This document shows, one piece after another, positions 33,232-41,189 of a stretch of DNA of 64,000 nucleotides (the stretch's first letter is position 1; each line of letters opens with the position of its first letter). The stretch comes from Exiguobacterium chiriqhucha RW-2 (GTDB taxonomy: Bacteria; Bacillota; Bacilli; Exiguobacteriales; Exiguobacteriaceae). The translations under genes were made by a program, and so were the position numbers. The notes beneath the pieces were generated by a model. That model was not told the origin of the DNA. It made no database searches and was given only the letters and a program-made list of their open reading frames with translations. Location of the stretch: NCBI RefSeq assembly GCF_000416965.1, contig NZ_ATCL01000017.1, positions 1-64,000 of the forward strand. Direction: 5' to 3'.

Positions 33232-34590
33232 ATGCCGAATAAAAACACCGAACAGCTCAGTTTATTTAAAATATCGTGGCCGATCTTCATCGAGCTCGCG
33301 CTCCATATGGGGACCGGGATTATCGCCACGCTCATGCTGGCCCATTACTCCGATGCCGCCGCTTCTGCCGTCGGCGTCGCCAACCAAATTTTGAACGTTT
33401 TCTTAATCGTCTTCAGCGTGACGTCGGTCGGCGCGACCATCTTGATCGGTCAAGCCATCGGCGCCAATCGGATGAAGAAGAGTCGCGACTTTGCCCGTTC
33501 TGCCGTCAGCTTGAACATGTGGCTCGGCGTGATCATGGTCGCCGTCGTGTTCTTGTTCGGTGAGACGTTCCTCCGCCTGTTCGGTCTATCGGATGAGCTG
33601 TTCGACCACGGTCTCTTGTTTTTACAAATCGTCGGGTTGTCGCTCTTCACCGAGGCGCTCATCATGGCGCTCAGTTCCGTCCTCCGGAGTCACGGGATGA
33701 CGAAACATGCGATGCTCGCGACGCTTCTCATCGATATCATCACGGCCATCGGAGCCATGATTGCCGTCATGGGTTGGTTCGGCCTCCCGGTGACAGGTGT
33801 CGCCGGTGTCGCCTGGGCCATCGTCATCGCCCGTTTCTCGGCGATGGTACTCTTGTTCTGGATCGTCAAGAAGCGACTCATGCTCCGCTTCCCGCTCAAA
33901 GAATTGATTAAGCCGCAACGCGATGATATCCGTGCCTTGCTCCAAATCGGGGTACCATCGGCCGGAGAGAACTTGTCGTATCAGTTCTCGCAAATCATCA
34001 TCACCGGTTTCATCGCCACGATGGGTGAGGCGTCCCTCGCCGCCCGCGTCTACGTCATGAACCTGTCGATGCTCGCCTTCTTGTTCACGGTCGCCGTCGC
34101 GCAAGGGACGCAGCTGTTGATTGCCCGTGACATCGGCGGGAAACGGTTTAAAGAGGCGTATACCCGCGCCGTCAAGACGTTGAAGCTCGCCATGTTCGCA
34201 TCACTCGTGGCCTCACTCGGACTCGCCGTCTTCGGTAAGTCGTTGCTCGGCCTGTTCACGTCGAACCCGGACATCATCGCCGTCGGCGTACCGATTTTAT
34301 GGGCGACGCTCATCCTTGAGCCAGGTCGTGCCATGAACATCGTCTTGATGGGCTCGCTCAAGTCGGTCGGCGACGTTCGCTTCCCGGTCATGATTGGAAT
34401 CGCCTCGATGTGGGGCGTCGCCGTCGTCTTCAGTTATTTGTTCGGTCTCCAGATGGGGCTCGGCGTCCTCGGGATTTGGCTCGCCTTCTCACTCGACGAG
34501 TGGTTCCGCGGTTTCTTCGCCTTCCGGCGCTGGAAATACGGGACGTGGCAACAAAAAGGCTTCCAGTTCGAACCGAAGCCAACTTCATAA
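33232..34590 (+). CDS. MATE family efflux transporter
   Basis: 452 residues, twelve predicted membrane segments in two related halves. N-terminal ISWPIFIELALHMGTGIIATLMLAHYSDAAASAVGVANQI and the second-half GVPSAGENLSYQFSQIIITGFIATMGEASLAARVYVMN are typical of NorM/DinF-like MATE exporters, which use Na+ or H+ gradients to expel drugs or metabolites. RBS AAGGGAG at seven bases. Expression may be gated by the leader ORF at 33164-33190. Confidence 0.9.
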   Translation: MPNKNTEQLSLFKISWPIFIELALHMGTGIIATLMLAHYSDAAASAVGVANQILNVFLIVFSVTSVGATILIGQAIGANRMKKSRDFARSAVSLNMWLGVIMVAVVFLFGETFLRLFGLSDELFDHGLLFLQIVGLSLFTEALIMALSSVLRSHGMTKHAMLATLLIDIITAIGAMIAVMGWFGLPVTGVAGVAWAIVIARFSAMVLLFWIVKKRLMLRFPLKELIKPQRDDIRALLQIGVPSAGENLSYQFSQIIITGFIATMGEASLAARVYVMNLSMLAFLFTVAVAQGTQLLIARDIGGKRFKEAYTRAVKTLKLAMFASLVASLGLAVFGKSLLGLFTSNPDIIAVGVPILWATLILEPGRAMNIVLMGSLKSVGDVRFPVMIGIASMWGVAVVFSYLFGLQMGLGVLGIWLAFSLDEWFRGFFAFRRWKYGTWQQKGFQFEPKPTS

Positions 34591-34596
34591 CCAATC

Positions 34597-34631
34597 AAAA
34601 AGAAGCGGTCGCTGTGACCGCTTCTTTTTTT
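34597..34631. terminator. Bidirectional terminator between the MATE and enoyl-CoA hydratase genes
   Basis: A 10-bp perfect stem (34601-34610 with 34616-34625) flanked by A-run and T-run, so it works on both strands. Confidence 0.85.
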
Positions 34632-34636
34632 ATCGA

Positions 34637-35371
34637 TTATCGATTTAAGAACGCCTGCATCGCCTGGCGATGAACGTCCGTCTGCCCACATTTCCGTTGC
34701 CAGATAATCTCTTGCTCGAGCCCGTCCTCGAACGAATCGGCCCGGAACAACGCCTTCATGCCTTGCACCGCCGTCGGTGACTTGGCTGCGAGCGTCTCGG
34801 CGTATGTCGTCAACCGTTCCAAGTACGCCTCATCCTCGACGAGCTCCGTAACGAGACCGAACGTCTCGGCCTGTTTGGCGTCAATCGTGCTGCCGCTCCA
34901 CATCCAAGCGAGCGCGAGATCTGGCCGCATCAAGCGTCGCAAATGGTACGGTCCCCCGGCGTCTGCGACGAGACCGATTTTGATGAACGCCGAACTGAAC
35001 TTCGTCGACCTTGCGACGAGCCGGACGTCCGCGGCGAGCGCCAGACTGAGACCCGCCCCCGCGACGACCCCATGAATGCCGGCAATGATTGGTTTCGGAC
35101 AGTCGGCAAGCGCCCGCACGAGCGGATGATACACCTCTTCTAAATACACTCCATAGTCGGCGTCACTCTCAATCGTCAAGTCCTGTCCCGATGAGAAGGC
35201 ACGCCCTTGCCCGACGAGCACGATGACGTGGACGGCCTCATCCGCCACGAGCTGCTCCATCGCTTCCCTCGCCTCACGAAGCAACGTCTCATTTAATGCG
35301 TTCAATTTTTCCGGCCGGTCCCATTTCAGCCAGCCGACCCCGTTCCGCTGTTCCAGTTGAATCGTTTCCAT
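34637..35371 (-). CDS. Enoyl-CoA hydratase/isomerase family protein
   Basis: 244 residues of the crotonase fold: WDRPEKLNALNETLL, the oxyanion-hole block GRAFSSGQDL, and GVVAGAGLSLALAADVRLVARSTKFSSAFIKIGLVADAGG. The second catalytic position is Asp within VADAGG rather than the usual Glu, as in PaaG-type isomerases and some short-chain members, so hydratase versus isomerase activity is open. ATG 35371 has GGGGGAAATCAGG before it; it stands alone without other fatty-acid degradation genes nearby. Confidence 0.82.
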   Translation of the reverse strand: METIQLEQRNGVGWLKWDRPEKLNALNETLLREAREAMEQLVADEAVHVIVLVGQGRAFSSGQDLTIESDADYGVYLEEVYHPLVRALADCPKPIIAGIHGVVAGAGLSLALAADVRLVARSTKFSSAFIKIGLVADAGGPYHLRRLMRPDLALAWMWSGSTIDAKQAETFGLVTELVEDEAYLERLTTYAETLAAKSPTAVQGMKALFRADSFEDGLEQEIIWQRKCGQTDVHRQAMQAFLNR

Positions 35372-35526
35372 CCTGATTTCCCCCTTCATGATAAAATGAA
35401 TCACTATTCATTTCTCTATCGTGGTTTCTGTTTCCTTCTTGTCATGAAAACTTTCCGAGTTCGATTGCCCGACGCTACCACTATTTGCTATTCTTAAAAG
35501 AGTCGTTCAACGAAAGGGTGGGACTG

Positions 35527-35991
35527 ATGCAACTGACAAACGCCGCAAGACAACTGAAACAACGGAACGTCCCGTTCACGTATCACACATATGAAGTGGA
35601 CGAGTCCGACGTCTCGGCCAAGCATGTCGCCGCATCACTCGGTAAACCGCTCGACCAACTGTATAAAACGATTTGTCTCGAGAACGAGCAACGCCGATTC
35701 GCCTTCTTTTTGATTTCAGGAGAGCTCGATATCGACTTAAAAGCGGCCGCAAAAGCCTGGGGTGCCAAAAAGGCGTCGCCCGTACCGATGAAGGAACTCG
35801 AGGCGCTGACCGGGTACATCCGGGGCGGGGTCTCGCCGATCGGTGCGAAGAAACGATTCCCTGTGTTTCTTCACGACAGCGCCAAACGAAAAGACACGAT
35901 TATCATCTCGGCCGGAAAACGCGGCTATCAACTCGAACTCGCTCCGGCTGACTTGCTCGGATTCACGGACGGTCGCTGGTTCACTCAATAA
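35527..35991 (+). CDS. ybaK: YbaK/EbsC family Cys-tRNA(Pro) deacylase
   Basis: 154 residues, a single YbaK/ProX-like editing domain. Conserved features: TYHTYEVDESDVSAKHVAASLG near the start, KTICLEN, the catalytic-lysine block FFLISGELDIDLKAAAKAWGAKKASP and GYIRGGVSPIGAKKRFPVFLH. It hydrolyses Cys-tRNA(Pro) mischarged by prolyl-tRNA synthetase. ATG 35527 follows GAAAGGGTGG. The next gene (pssA) starts 21 bp downstream. Confidence 0.9.
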   Translation: MQLTNAARQLKQRNVPFTYHTYEVDESDVSAKHVAASLGKPLDQLYKTICLENEQRRFAFFLISGELDIDLKAAAKAWGAKKASPVPMKELEALTGYIRGGVSPIGAKKRFPVFLHDSAKRKDTIIISAGKRGYQLELAPADLLGFTDGRWFTQ

Positions 35992-36011
35992 CAAAGATGG
36001 AGGCAATACCT

Positions 36012-36710
36012 ATGTGGAAAGAACGAATCCGCTCGTGGATTCCTAACTCATTTACGTTCGGCAACTTGTTCTGTGGCGTCTTGGCCATCGTCTACGCGGC
36101 GCGCGGCGACTTTTCGAACGCGACGTTACTGATTATCATCGCCATGATGCTCGACAGTCTCGACGGACGGCTGGCCCGTATGCTCGGAGTGGCCGGTGAC
36201 TTCGGGAAAGAACTCGACTCGCTCGCCGATGTCGTCACGTTCGGGGTCGCCCCGGCGTTACTCGCCTACTACACGTTCTTTATCGATTACGGCAATTACG
36301 GCCTCTTCTTCGCCGCCCTATTCCCGTTGTTCGGCGCTTACCGCTTGGCCCGCTTCAACTTATCGGCGACGAACGTCACGGCCAGCTACTTCTCAGGCGT
36401 CCCGATCACCGCGGCCGGCGGACTGCTCGCCGTCGTGACGACGTTCGGGGACCAGATCAATGAACTGCTCACCCCAATCTTTTTCACGGGTCTCGCCCTG
36501 CTCATGGTCAGCCGCGTGCGCATCCCGAGTTTCAAAGATGTGCCGCTCCCGCGCCATTCGTTCATCATCACAGTCAGTCTCATCTACTTGACGTACATGA
36601 TTTTCGCCCGGTGGAAAGAATGGCCGTCGTTCTGGTTCATCGCCGTCACGTTCTACGTCTTATTCATCGCCTTCTCGTTCGTCAAGAAACGAAAACGGAT
36701 GGCGAATTGA
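36012..36710 (+). CDS. pssA: CDP-diacylglycerol-serine O-phosphatidyltransferase
   Basis: 232 residues with about seven membrane segments. The CDP-alcohol phosphatidyltransferase signature D-x2-DG-x2-AR-x-G-x3-D-x3-D is seen as DSLDGRLARMLGVAGDFGKELDSLAD. The first segment IPNSFTFGNLFCGVLAI is typical of bacterial PssA type II. The product phosphatidylserine is the substrate of Psd. ATG 36012 was chosen because GGAGG lies eight bases upstream. Confidence 0.92.
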   Translation: MWKERIRSWIPNSFTFGNLFCGVLAIVYAARGDFSNATLLIIIAMMLDSLDGRLARMLGVAGDFGKELDSLADVVTFGVAPALLAYYTFFIDYGNYGLFFAALFPLFGAYRLARFNLSATNVTASYFSGVPITAAGGLLAVVTTFGDQINELLTPIFFTGLALLMVSRVRIPSFKDVPLPRHSFIITVSLIYLTYMIFARWKEWPSFWFIAVTFYVLFIAFSFVKKRKRMAN

Positions 36711-36711
36711 T

Positions 36712-36738
36712 GGGTCCCTCTCAAGGGGCTCTTTTTTT
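36712..36738 (+). terminator. Terminator of pssA
   Basis: An 8-bp stem with two wobble pairs (36712-36719 with 36724-36731) followed by seven T. Confidence 0.7.
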
Positions 36739-36797
36739 GCATGCATTTATTAGACGGATGTCACAAACCTCTCTAGAATGGTAATAGAGGTGATGAA

Positions 36798-37550
36798 ATG
36801 AAAGTGTATCCATGGATTTGGAAATGGTTTTTAGTTTGGTATGTCATCGGGGTCGTCCTCGTTGGCTTTGATTTGTTGCCGAGTTGGCTCGAATGGGCGA
36901 ACCCGGTGTTCTTATGGCTCGCTGGGGCCATCGGCGGTTGGGTGATTGCGGACGGCGTCCGTCACGCCCGCTGGATTGTCCCGTTCATCTTCTTCGGCTC
37001 GATCGCTGTCGAGACGCTCGGTGTCAAAACCGGGTTCCCGTTCAGCGAGTACATCTACGCCGAGGCGTTCGGCCCGACCGTGTTCGGCGTACCGGTCACA
37101 ATCGGAGCGGCCTGGCTCGCCGTCATCGGCTCGAGCTTTGCCGTCGCCCGCTTGTTCTCGTTCAAGAACCGCACGCTCTGGCTCGTCCCATTCCTCGCTG
37201 TTTGGCTCGACATGGCGATTGATCCGGTCGCCGCGAACGTGAAAGGCTATTGGGAATGGGCAAATGACGGTTTGTATTATGACATCCCGACGCAAAACTT
37301 CGTCGGCTGGTTCGGACTGTCGCTCATTTTCTCTTGGTTGCTCGACCGGTTTGAAGTCGAGGCGGAACCGATGTTGCTTGGGCACGGCCGTTATTTGTTC
37401 GTCATGCTTCACGCCTTGTTCGGAGTCACGGCCGTCAACGCCGGTCTCTACGGGATCGGTGTACTCAGCCTCGTGACCGCCGCAGGTCTCATCTTGATAG
37501 AACGGAGGAGCCGTCATGATCGAAGCGAGCAAAAAGAAATGGTTCAATAA
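36798..37550 (+). CDS. CruF-like carotenoid hydratase (DUF422 membrane protein)
   Basis: 250 residues, about seven membrane segments. The blocks VETLGVKTGFPFSEYIYAE, FGVPVTIGAAWLAVIGSSFAVAR and WLDMAIDPVAANVKGYWEWANDGLYYDIPTQNFVGWF are those of the CruF/DUF422 carotenoid family, which add water to the end of an acyclic carotene. It opens a plus-strand operon with an acyltransferase, a glycosyltransferase and a CrtP-like oxidase. Its presence suggests a 5,6-dihydro-5-hydroxy C30 pigment that can then be glycosylated; that is inference. A TTAGAC-N18-TAGAAT promoter lies just upstream. Confidence 0.82.
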   Translation: MKVYPWIWKWFLVWYVIGVVLVGFDLLPSWLEWANPVFLWLAGAIGGWVIADGVRHARWIVPFIFFGSIAVETLGVKTGFPFSEYIYAEAFGPTVFGVPVTIGAAWLAVIGSSFAVARLFSFKNRTLWLVPFLAVWLDMAIDPVAANVKGYWEWANDGLYYDIPTQNFVGWFGLSLIFSWLLDRFEVEAEPMLLGHGRYLFVMLHALFGVTAVNAGLYGIGVLSLVTAAGLILIERRSRHDRSEQKEMVQ

Positions 37551-38214
37551 CCTGTTCTCGACGTTCGTCAAAGAGCGTCAAATCCGTCCGTTTTTCCATA
37601 CGATTCACGTCCGGGCCGATGACGTGCCAACACCTGGATTGTTTTTGAGCACACACAGCTCGTGGTGGGACGGGATGATTCTGCTCATGTTGAACGAATA
37701 TTATTTGCGTCACGACGTCCACGTCTTGATGGATGAGGATGGACTGCGCCGCTTCCCGTTCTTCCGCCACTTAGGTGCGTTCTCCATCAAAAAAGGCAAA
37801 CTGTCGGACGTGCGCGCCTCGCTCGACTATGCCAATCGGCTATTACTCGCTGGCAAGTCCGTCTGGGTGTTCCCGCAAGGACGTGAGTATCCACAGGAGC
37901 ATCGCCCGCTCGAGATTGGTTCCGGAGCAACGATGCTGATTCACAATCCAGAAGTCCGGTTGTGCGCCATCTATTATACGTTCGCGTCCCACGCCGCCCC
38001 GCTCGTCTATGTGCGGTTCCGCAACCATACGGTCGTCTCTAAGACGCGACGTGACCAAAAACAAGAGCTCGCCAAAGCACTTGAGCGACTATATGACGAT
38101 ACGCGCGACGACGTGATCGCACAATCCGACCGCTATATCGAACTGTTCCCTCCGAAGCGCAGTTTGGCGGATTGGACGGAACATCTGCTCCAAATTGGAA
38201 GAGGCCGCTCATGA
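37516..38214 (+). CDS. PlsC-like acyltransferase of the carotenoid operon
   Basis: 232 residues. The HX4D acyltransferase motif is THSSWWDG (about residues 39-46), with FPQGREYP as the second motif, as in lysophosphatidic acid acyltransferase-like enzymes. There is no clear N-terminal anchor. Start ATG 37516 overlaps the CruF-like gene by 35 bases and has GGAGGAG. In staphyloxanthin-like pathways an acyltransferase esterifies the sugar of the carotenoid glycoside; by context it is the equivalent here, though it is not of the membrane CrtO type. Confidence 0.8.
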   Translation: MIEASKKKWFNNLFSTFVKERQIRPFFHTIHVRADDVPTPGLFLSTHSSWWDGMILLMLNEYYLRHDVHVLMDEDGLRRFPFFRHLGAFSIKKGKLSDVRASLDYANRLLLAGKSVWVFPQGREYPQEHRPLEIGSGATMLIHNPEVRLCAIYYTFASHAAPLVYVRFRNHTVVSKTRRDQKQELAKALERLYDDTRDDVIAQSDRYIELFPPKRSLADWTEHLLQIGRGRS

Positions 38215-39278
38215 TCCTGCTCGTCATCACGTCCCTGATGCTCGTCTTCACGTTGGTGAACTTGCTATTCCTCCGGCCGCTCACCGTTCCGGCCCCTGTC
38301 CCTTCGACCGCGATTTGCATCCCGCTTCGGAACGAGGAGCGGAACGTGCCGAAACTCGTCACAAGTTTAATGGCCGCCTTGACGGATGAATGTCACGTTT
38401 ATTTGTATGAGGACCGGTCCGAGGACGGTACATATGAGGTGCTCGTTCAAGCGATTGCGGGCGATTCCCGCTTCACCATCTTCCGTGGGGTGCCGCTCCC
38501 GGAAGGCTGGGCCGGTAAAGTCCATGCATGCCATCAGTTGGCGACCCGGACGACCGAGCCGTATGTATTGTTCCTCGATGCCGACGTGACGATCGACCCG
38601 ACGTTCATCGGTCGACTTCACGGCACACTCGCCCGCGAAGGAGCGGTCTTCTTGTCCGGCTTCCCCCGTTTCCCGACACCGACTTGGCTCGGGAAACTGT
38701 TGATTCCGATGCAGCACGTCTTAATCGCCCAGCATTTGCCCCTGTTTTGGCGAAAAGTCCGTCATCCTGCCTTCGCCGCGGCCAACGGGATGAACGTCCT
38801 CGTCGAGCGGGCGAGCTACGAGGATGTCGGAGGGCACGCCTCGATTCATGATTCATTGATTGACGACATCGATCTCTGCCGCGAGTTCAAACGTCGGAAA
38901 AAGATCACGTCGCTCGTCAACGTCTCGCCGTATATCACGTGTGACATGTATGCGACGAATGAAGAAGTCTGGAATGGGTTTTCAAAGAACGTATTCAAGG
39001 GAATGAATGAAGCAGTGGGCATCGCCCTTTATTTCTTTCTCTACTACGGCATCCAGCTGTCTGCTTTCATCGCCTTTCTCGTCCGCATGGACTGGATTTC
39101 ATTCTTGGCATGCGCGTTCGTTTTGCTCGCGCGCCTCGCCATCGATGTCAAATCGGGTGGCCGCCAATTTTGGCTCCACCCGTTCAGTCTCATCGCCTAC
39201 TTGCTCCTCTTGTCGAGCGCGGTCGTGCGCAAATGGCGACGGAAGCCGATTTCATGGAAAGGCCGGACGTATCAATAA
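38211..39278 (+). CDS. CrtQ-like family 2 glycosyltransferase
   Basis: 355 residues. N-terminal membrane segment (about 1-20), a GT2 catalytic domain with LYEDRSEDGTYEVL, the DxD-type FLDADVTIDP, a QHVLIAQHLPLFW block and IDDIDLCREFKRR (ED-like motif), and two or three C-terminal membrane segments (about 270-345). This layout matches 4,4'-diaponeurosporenoate glycosyltransferase (CrtQ). It overlaps the acyltransferase gene by four bases (ATGA). Confidence 0.85.
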   Translation: MILLVITSLMLVFTLVNLLFLRPLTVPAPVPSTAICIPLRNEERNVPKLVTSLMAALTDECHVYLYEDRSEDGTYEVLVQAIAGDSRFTIFRGVPLPEGWAGKVHACHQLATRTTEPYVLFLDADVTIDPTFIGRLHGTLAREGAVFLSGFPRFPTPTWLGKLLIPMQHVLIAQHLPLFWRKVRHPAFAAANGMNVLVERASYEDVGGHASIHDSLIDDIDLCREFKRRKKITSLVNVSPYITCDMYATNEEVWNGFSKNVFKGMNEAVGIALYFFLYYGIQLSAFIAFLVRMDWISFLACAFVLLARLAIDVKSGGRQFWLHPFSLIAYLLLLSSAVVRKWRRKPISWKGRTYQ

Positions 39279-39292
39279 TTAGGAGGCATACT

Positions 39293-40759
39293 ATGAAACA
39301 TATCGCCATTATCGGGGCCGGTCTCGGCGGCTTGAGTGCCGCCGTCACCTTGGCCGCCCGCGGTTACGACGTGACCGTCATTGAAAAGAATGAGCATGTC
39401 GGTGGGAAGCTCATGCCGATTATCACCGATGGACACCGCTTCGACTTCGGACCGAATACGATTACGATGCCGGACGTGTTCCGCTCCGTCATCCGCAACA
39501 GCGGCGCCAACCCGGATGACTATTTTGAGCTCGTCAAACTCGAGTCGCACACGGTCAACCACTTCTCCGACGGTTCGACGTTCACATTCGATTCGGACCG
39601 CGAAAAAATGGAAGCTGAGGTGCGCCGTCTGACCGGCGATAAAGCCGATAAAAATCAATTGGCCGCTTACTTAGACGAGGCGGAAAAACTGTTCGAGATT
39701 GCCAATCACCGCTTCTTCACGCGGATGGACTCGAAAATCGATACCGGTCTTTGGGCCGACATGATGAAAGTGCATCCGCTCAAGAGCCTGCATGCGCTCC
39801 ATAAAAAGTACTTCAAGGACCCGCGCATCATCCAAGCGCTCGACCGGTATGCGACGTATATCGGCAGCAGCCCCTACGTCACACCGGGCACGTTCGCGCT
39901 CATCTCGCATCTCGAGCTGAATGACGGCGTCTATTTCGCCAAAGGCGGGAACTGGACGATCGCGAAAGGCTTCGCGAAACGGGCGAGCGAGCTCGGCGTC
40001 GAGTTCCGACTCGGCCATGAGGTGACGAAAATCGAAGTGACGAACGGGAAGGCCCATGCGGTCGTCATCGACCACGAAGAGGTCATGTCTTGCGATGCCG
40101 TCCTTCTGAACGGGGAACTGCTCACGCAATATCCGCGTCTCGTCGACGCCATGGACCGTCCCTCGTTCCCGGTACCGACACGCGACACGATCGAGCCATC
40201 GGTGTCCGCTTTCGTCATCATGGTCGGCTTGAACAAACGATTGAACCTCGCCCACCACAACGTCTATTTCTCAGACGACTACGAGGCCGAGTTCCGGGCC
40301 TTGTTTGAAGAGGAACGCTATGCCGATGAGCCGACGATCTATATCTCGAACTCGGCCCATACCGACCCGTCAATGGGAGAAGCAGGCGATAACTTGTTCA
40401 TCCTCGTCAATGCGCCGGCCCATATGACCGATATCGATGCCGAGACGTATGAGCATTTGATTCGTCGACGGCTCCGCACGTTCGGTGTCGATTGGGAAGA
40501 CAGCGATGTCTTGTTCCATCGCCGCGTCACTCCACTCGATTTGACCCGTGATTTTTACGCATATTACGGAGCGTTGTACGGGACGTCGGCCAACTCGAAA
40601 AAAGGAGCGTTCTTCCGTCCGTCGGCCCGCTCCGAAGACGTCTCAAACATCTGGTTTGCGGGCGGTTCGACCCACCCTGGTGGCGGTAGCCCGATGGTGA
40701 CGCTTTCAGGACAATTCGCGGCCCGATCGATGTTAGAGGACATACCTCTGACAATTTGA
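39293..40759 (+). CDS. crtP: CrtP/CrtNb-like C30 carotenoid oxidase
   Basis: 488 residues. The FAD-binding motif is IIGAGLGGLSAAVTLAARGYDVTVIEKN, and the C-terminus LYGTSANSKKGAFFRP ... NIWFAGGSTHPGGGSPMVTLSGQ resembles the staphylococcal CrtP (diaponeurosporene oxidase) more than CrtN. It likely oxidises a terminal methyl to aldehyde or acid on the C30 chain. The start at 39293 has AGGAGG; the long upstream frame only shadows the glycosyltransferase. No terminator was found before the structured element at 40820. Confidence 0.85.
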   Translation: MKHIAIIGAGLGGLSAAVTLAARGYDVTVIEKNEHVGGKLMPIITDGHRFDFGPNTITMPDVFRSVIRNSGANPDDYFELVKLESHTVNHFSDGSTFTFDSDREKMEAEVRRLTGDKADKNQLAAYLDEAEKLFEIANHRFFTRMDSKIDTGLWADMMKVHPLKSLHALHKKYFKDPRIIQALDRYATYIGSSPYVTPGTFALISHLELNDGVYFAKGGNWTIAKGFAKRASELGVEFRLGHEVTKIEVTNGKAHAVVIDHEEVMSCDAVLLNGELLTQYPRLVDAMDRPSFPVPTRDTIEPSVSAFVIMVGLNKRLNLAHHNVYFSDDYEAEFRALFEEERYADEPTIYISNSAHTDPSMGEAGDNLFILVNAPAHMTDIDAETYEHLIRRRLRTFGVDWEDSDVLFHRRVTPLDLTRDFYAYYGALYGTSANSKKGAFFRPSARSEDVSNIWFAGGSTHPGGGSPMVTLSGQFAARSMLEDIPLTI

Positions 40760-40784
40760 ACATTTTGTGAACAGAGGATTCGAC

Positions 40785-40813
40785 ACTTGTCGACACGGGA
40801 CAGACGTGATAAT
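40785..40813 (+). promoter_or_regulatory. Possible promoter of the structured RNA element
   Basis: GATAAT (40808-40813) matches the -10 consensus at five of six bases. A -35 is poor (CTTGTC or TTGTCG at 15-16 bp). The RNA could instead be processed from the crtP transcript. Confidence 0.3.
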
Positions 40814-40819
40814 ATCATA

Positions 40820-41149
40820 TTCGAGTTCAAGCAGTTTTGTAACGTTAGTTACACCTGTAGCGATCGAATGGCTTCCCCGAGCCTATCGCGTTTTGAACTT
40901 GTCACACCCGAGAAAAAAGTGATGAGCGAGTTTCCCCACTCGTATCCCGCAGCTGGAACAGCATGCATCTGATGTTCCCCCTTAGTCCATCAAGCATCCT
41001 GCTTCAGCGAAGATGCCCCATTGTCTCATTCCCCATGAGACGAGGCACATCTTTAGGGTTCATCACGTCCGATTCGTTCGTTTCCCCGATGAACGAATCA
41101 CATAACGCTTACACCACTTTTGGTCCCCCGCCAAAAGTGGTTTTTTTTG
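40820..41149 (+). ncRNA. Candidate structured RNA with repeated C-rich loops
   Basis: Fills the 430-bp gap between the converging carotenoid arms. Successive elements: a long-range 9-bp stem (40822-40830 with 40893-40901) enclosing a hairpin at 40839-40852 and a two-part hairpin at 40860-40889 (loop UCCCCG); hairpin 40927-40942 (loop UUCCCC); hairpin 40949-40966; hairpin 40994-41016; a perfect 7-bp hairpin 41023-41041 (loop UCCCC); a perfect 9-bp hairpin 41071-41099 (loop contains UUUCCCC); and a perfect 10-bp terminator stem 41114-41140 (loop UCCCCCG) with eight T. Unpaired UUCCCCC lies at 40975-40981. No ribosome site or convincing ORF. It does not resemble 6S, SRP, RNase P, tmRNA or T-box RNA. 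Function unknown; C-rich loops in other Bacillota sRNAs bind G-rich Shine-Dalgarno sites. Confidence 0.6.
41114..41148 (+). terminator. Terminator of the structured RNA
   Basis: A perfect 10-bp stem (41114-41123 with 41131-41140), a C-rich seven-base loop and eight T. Confidence 0.9.
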
Positions 41150-41154
41150 TGCGC

Positions 41155-41184
41155 AAAAAAGGCAGCCGTCTCAAGACGACCGCC
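41155..41184 (-). terminator. Terminator of the crtM operon
   Basis: An imperfect GC-rich stem around AGACG/CGTCT followed by TTTTTTG on the minus strand, close after the crtM-like stop codon. Confidence 0.65.
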
Positions 41185-41189
41185 CTTGC

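Noticed and set aside
35405..35526. Possible small gene in the 155-bp gap between the enoyl-CoA hydratase and ybaK
   Set aside because: The gap is divergent promoter sequence; in-frame upstream starts of ybaK have no ribosome site, and no other reading frame stands out.
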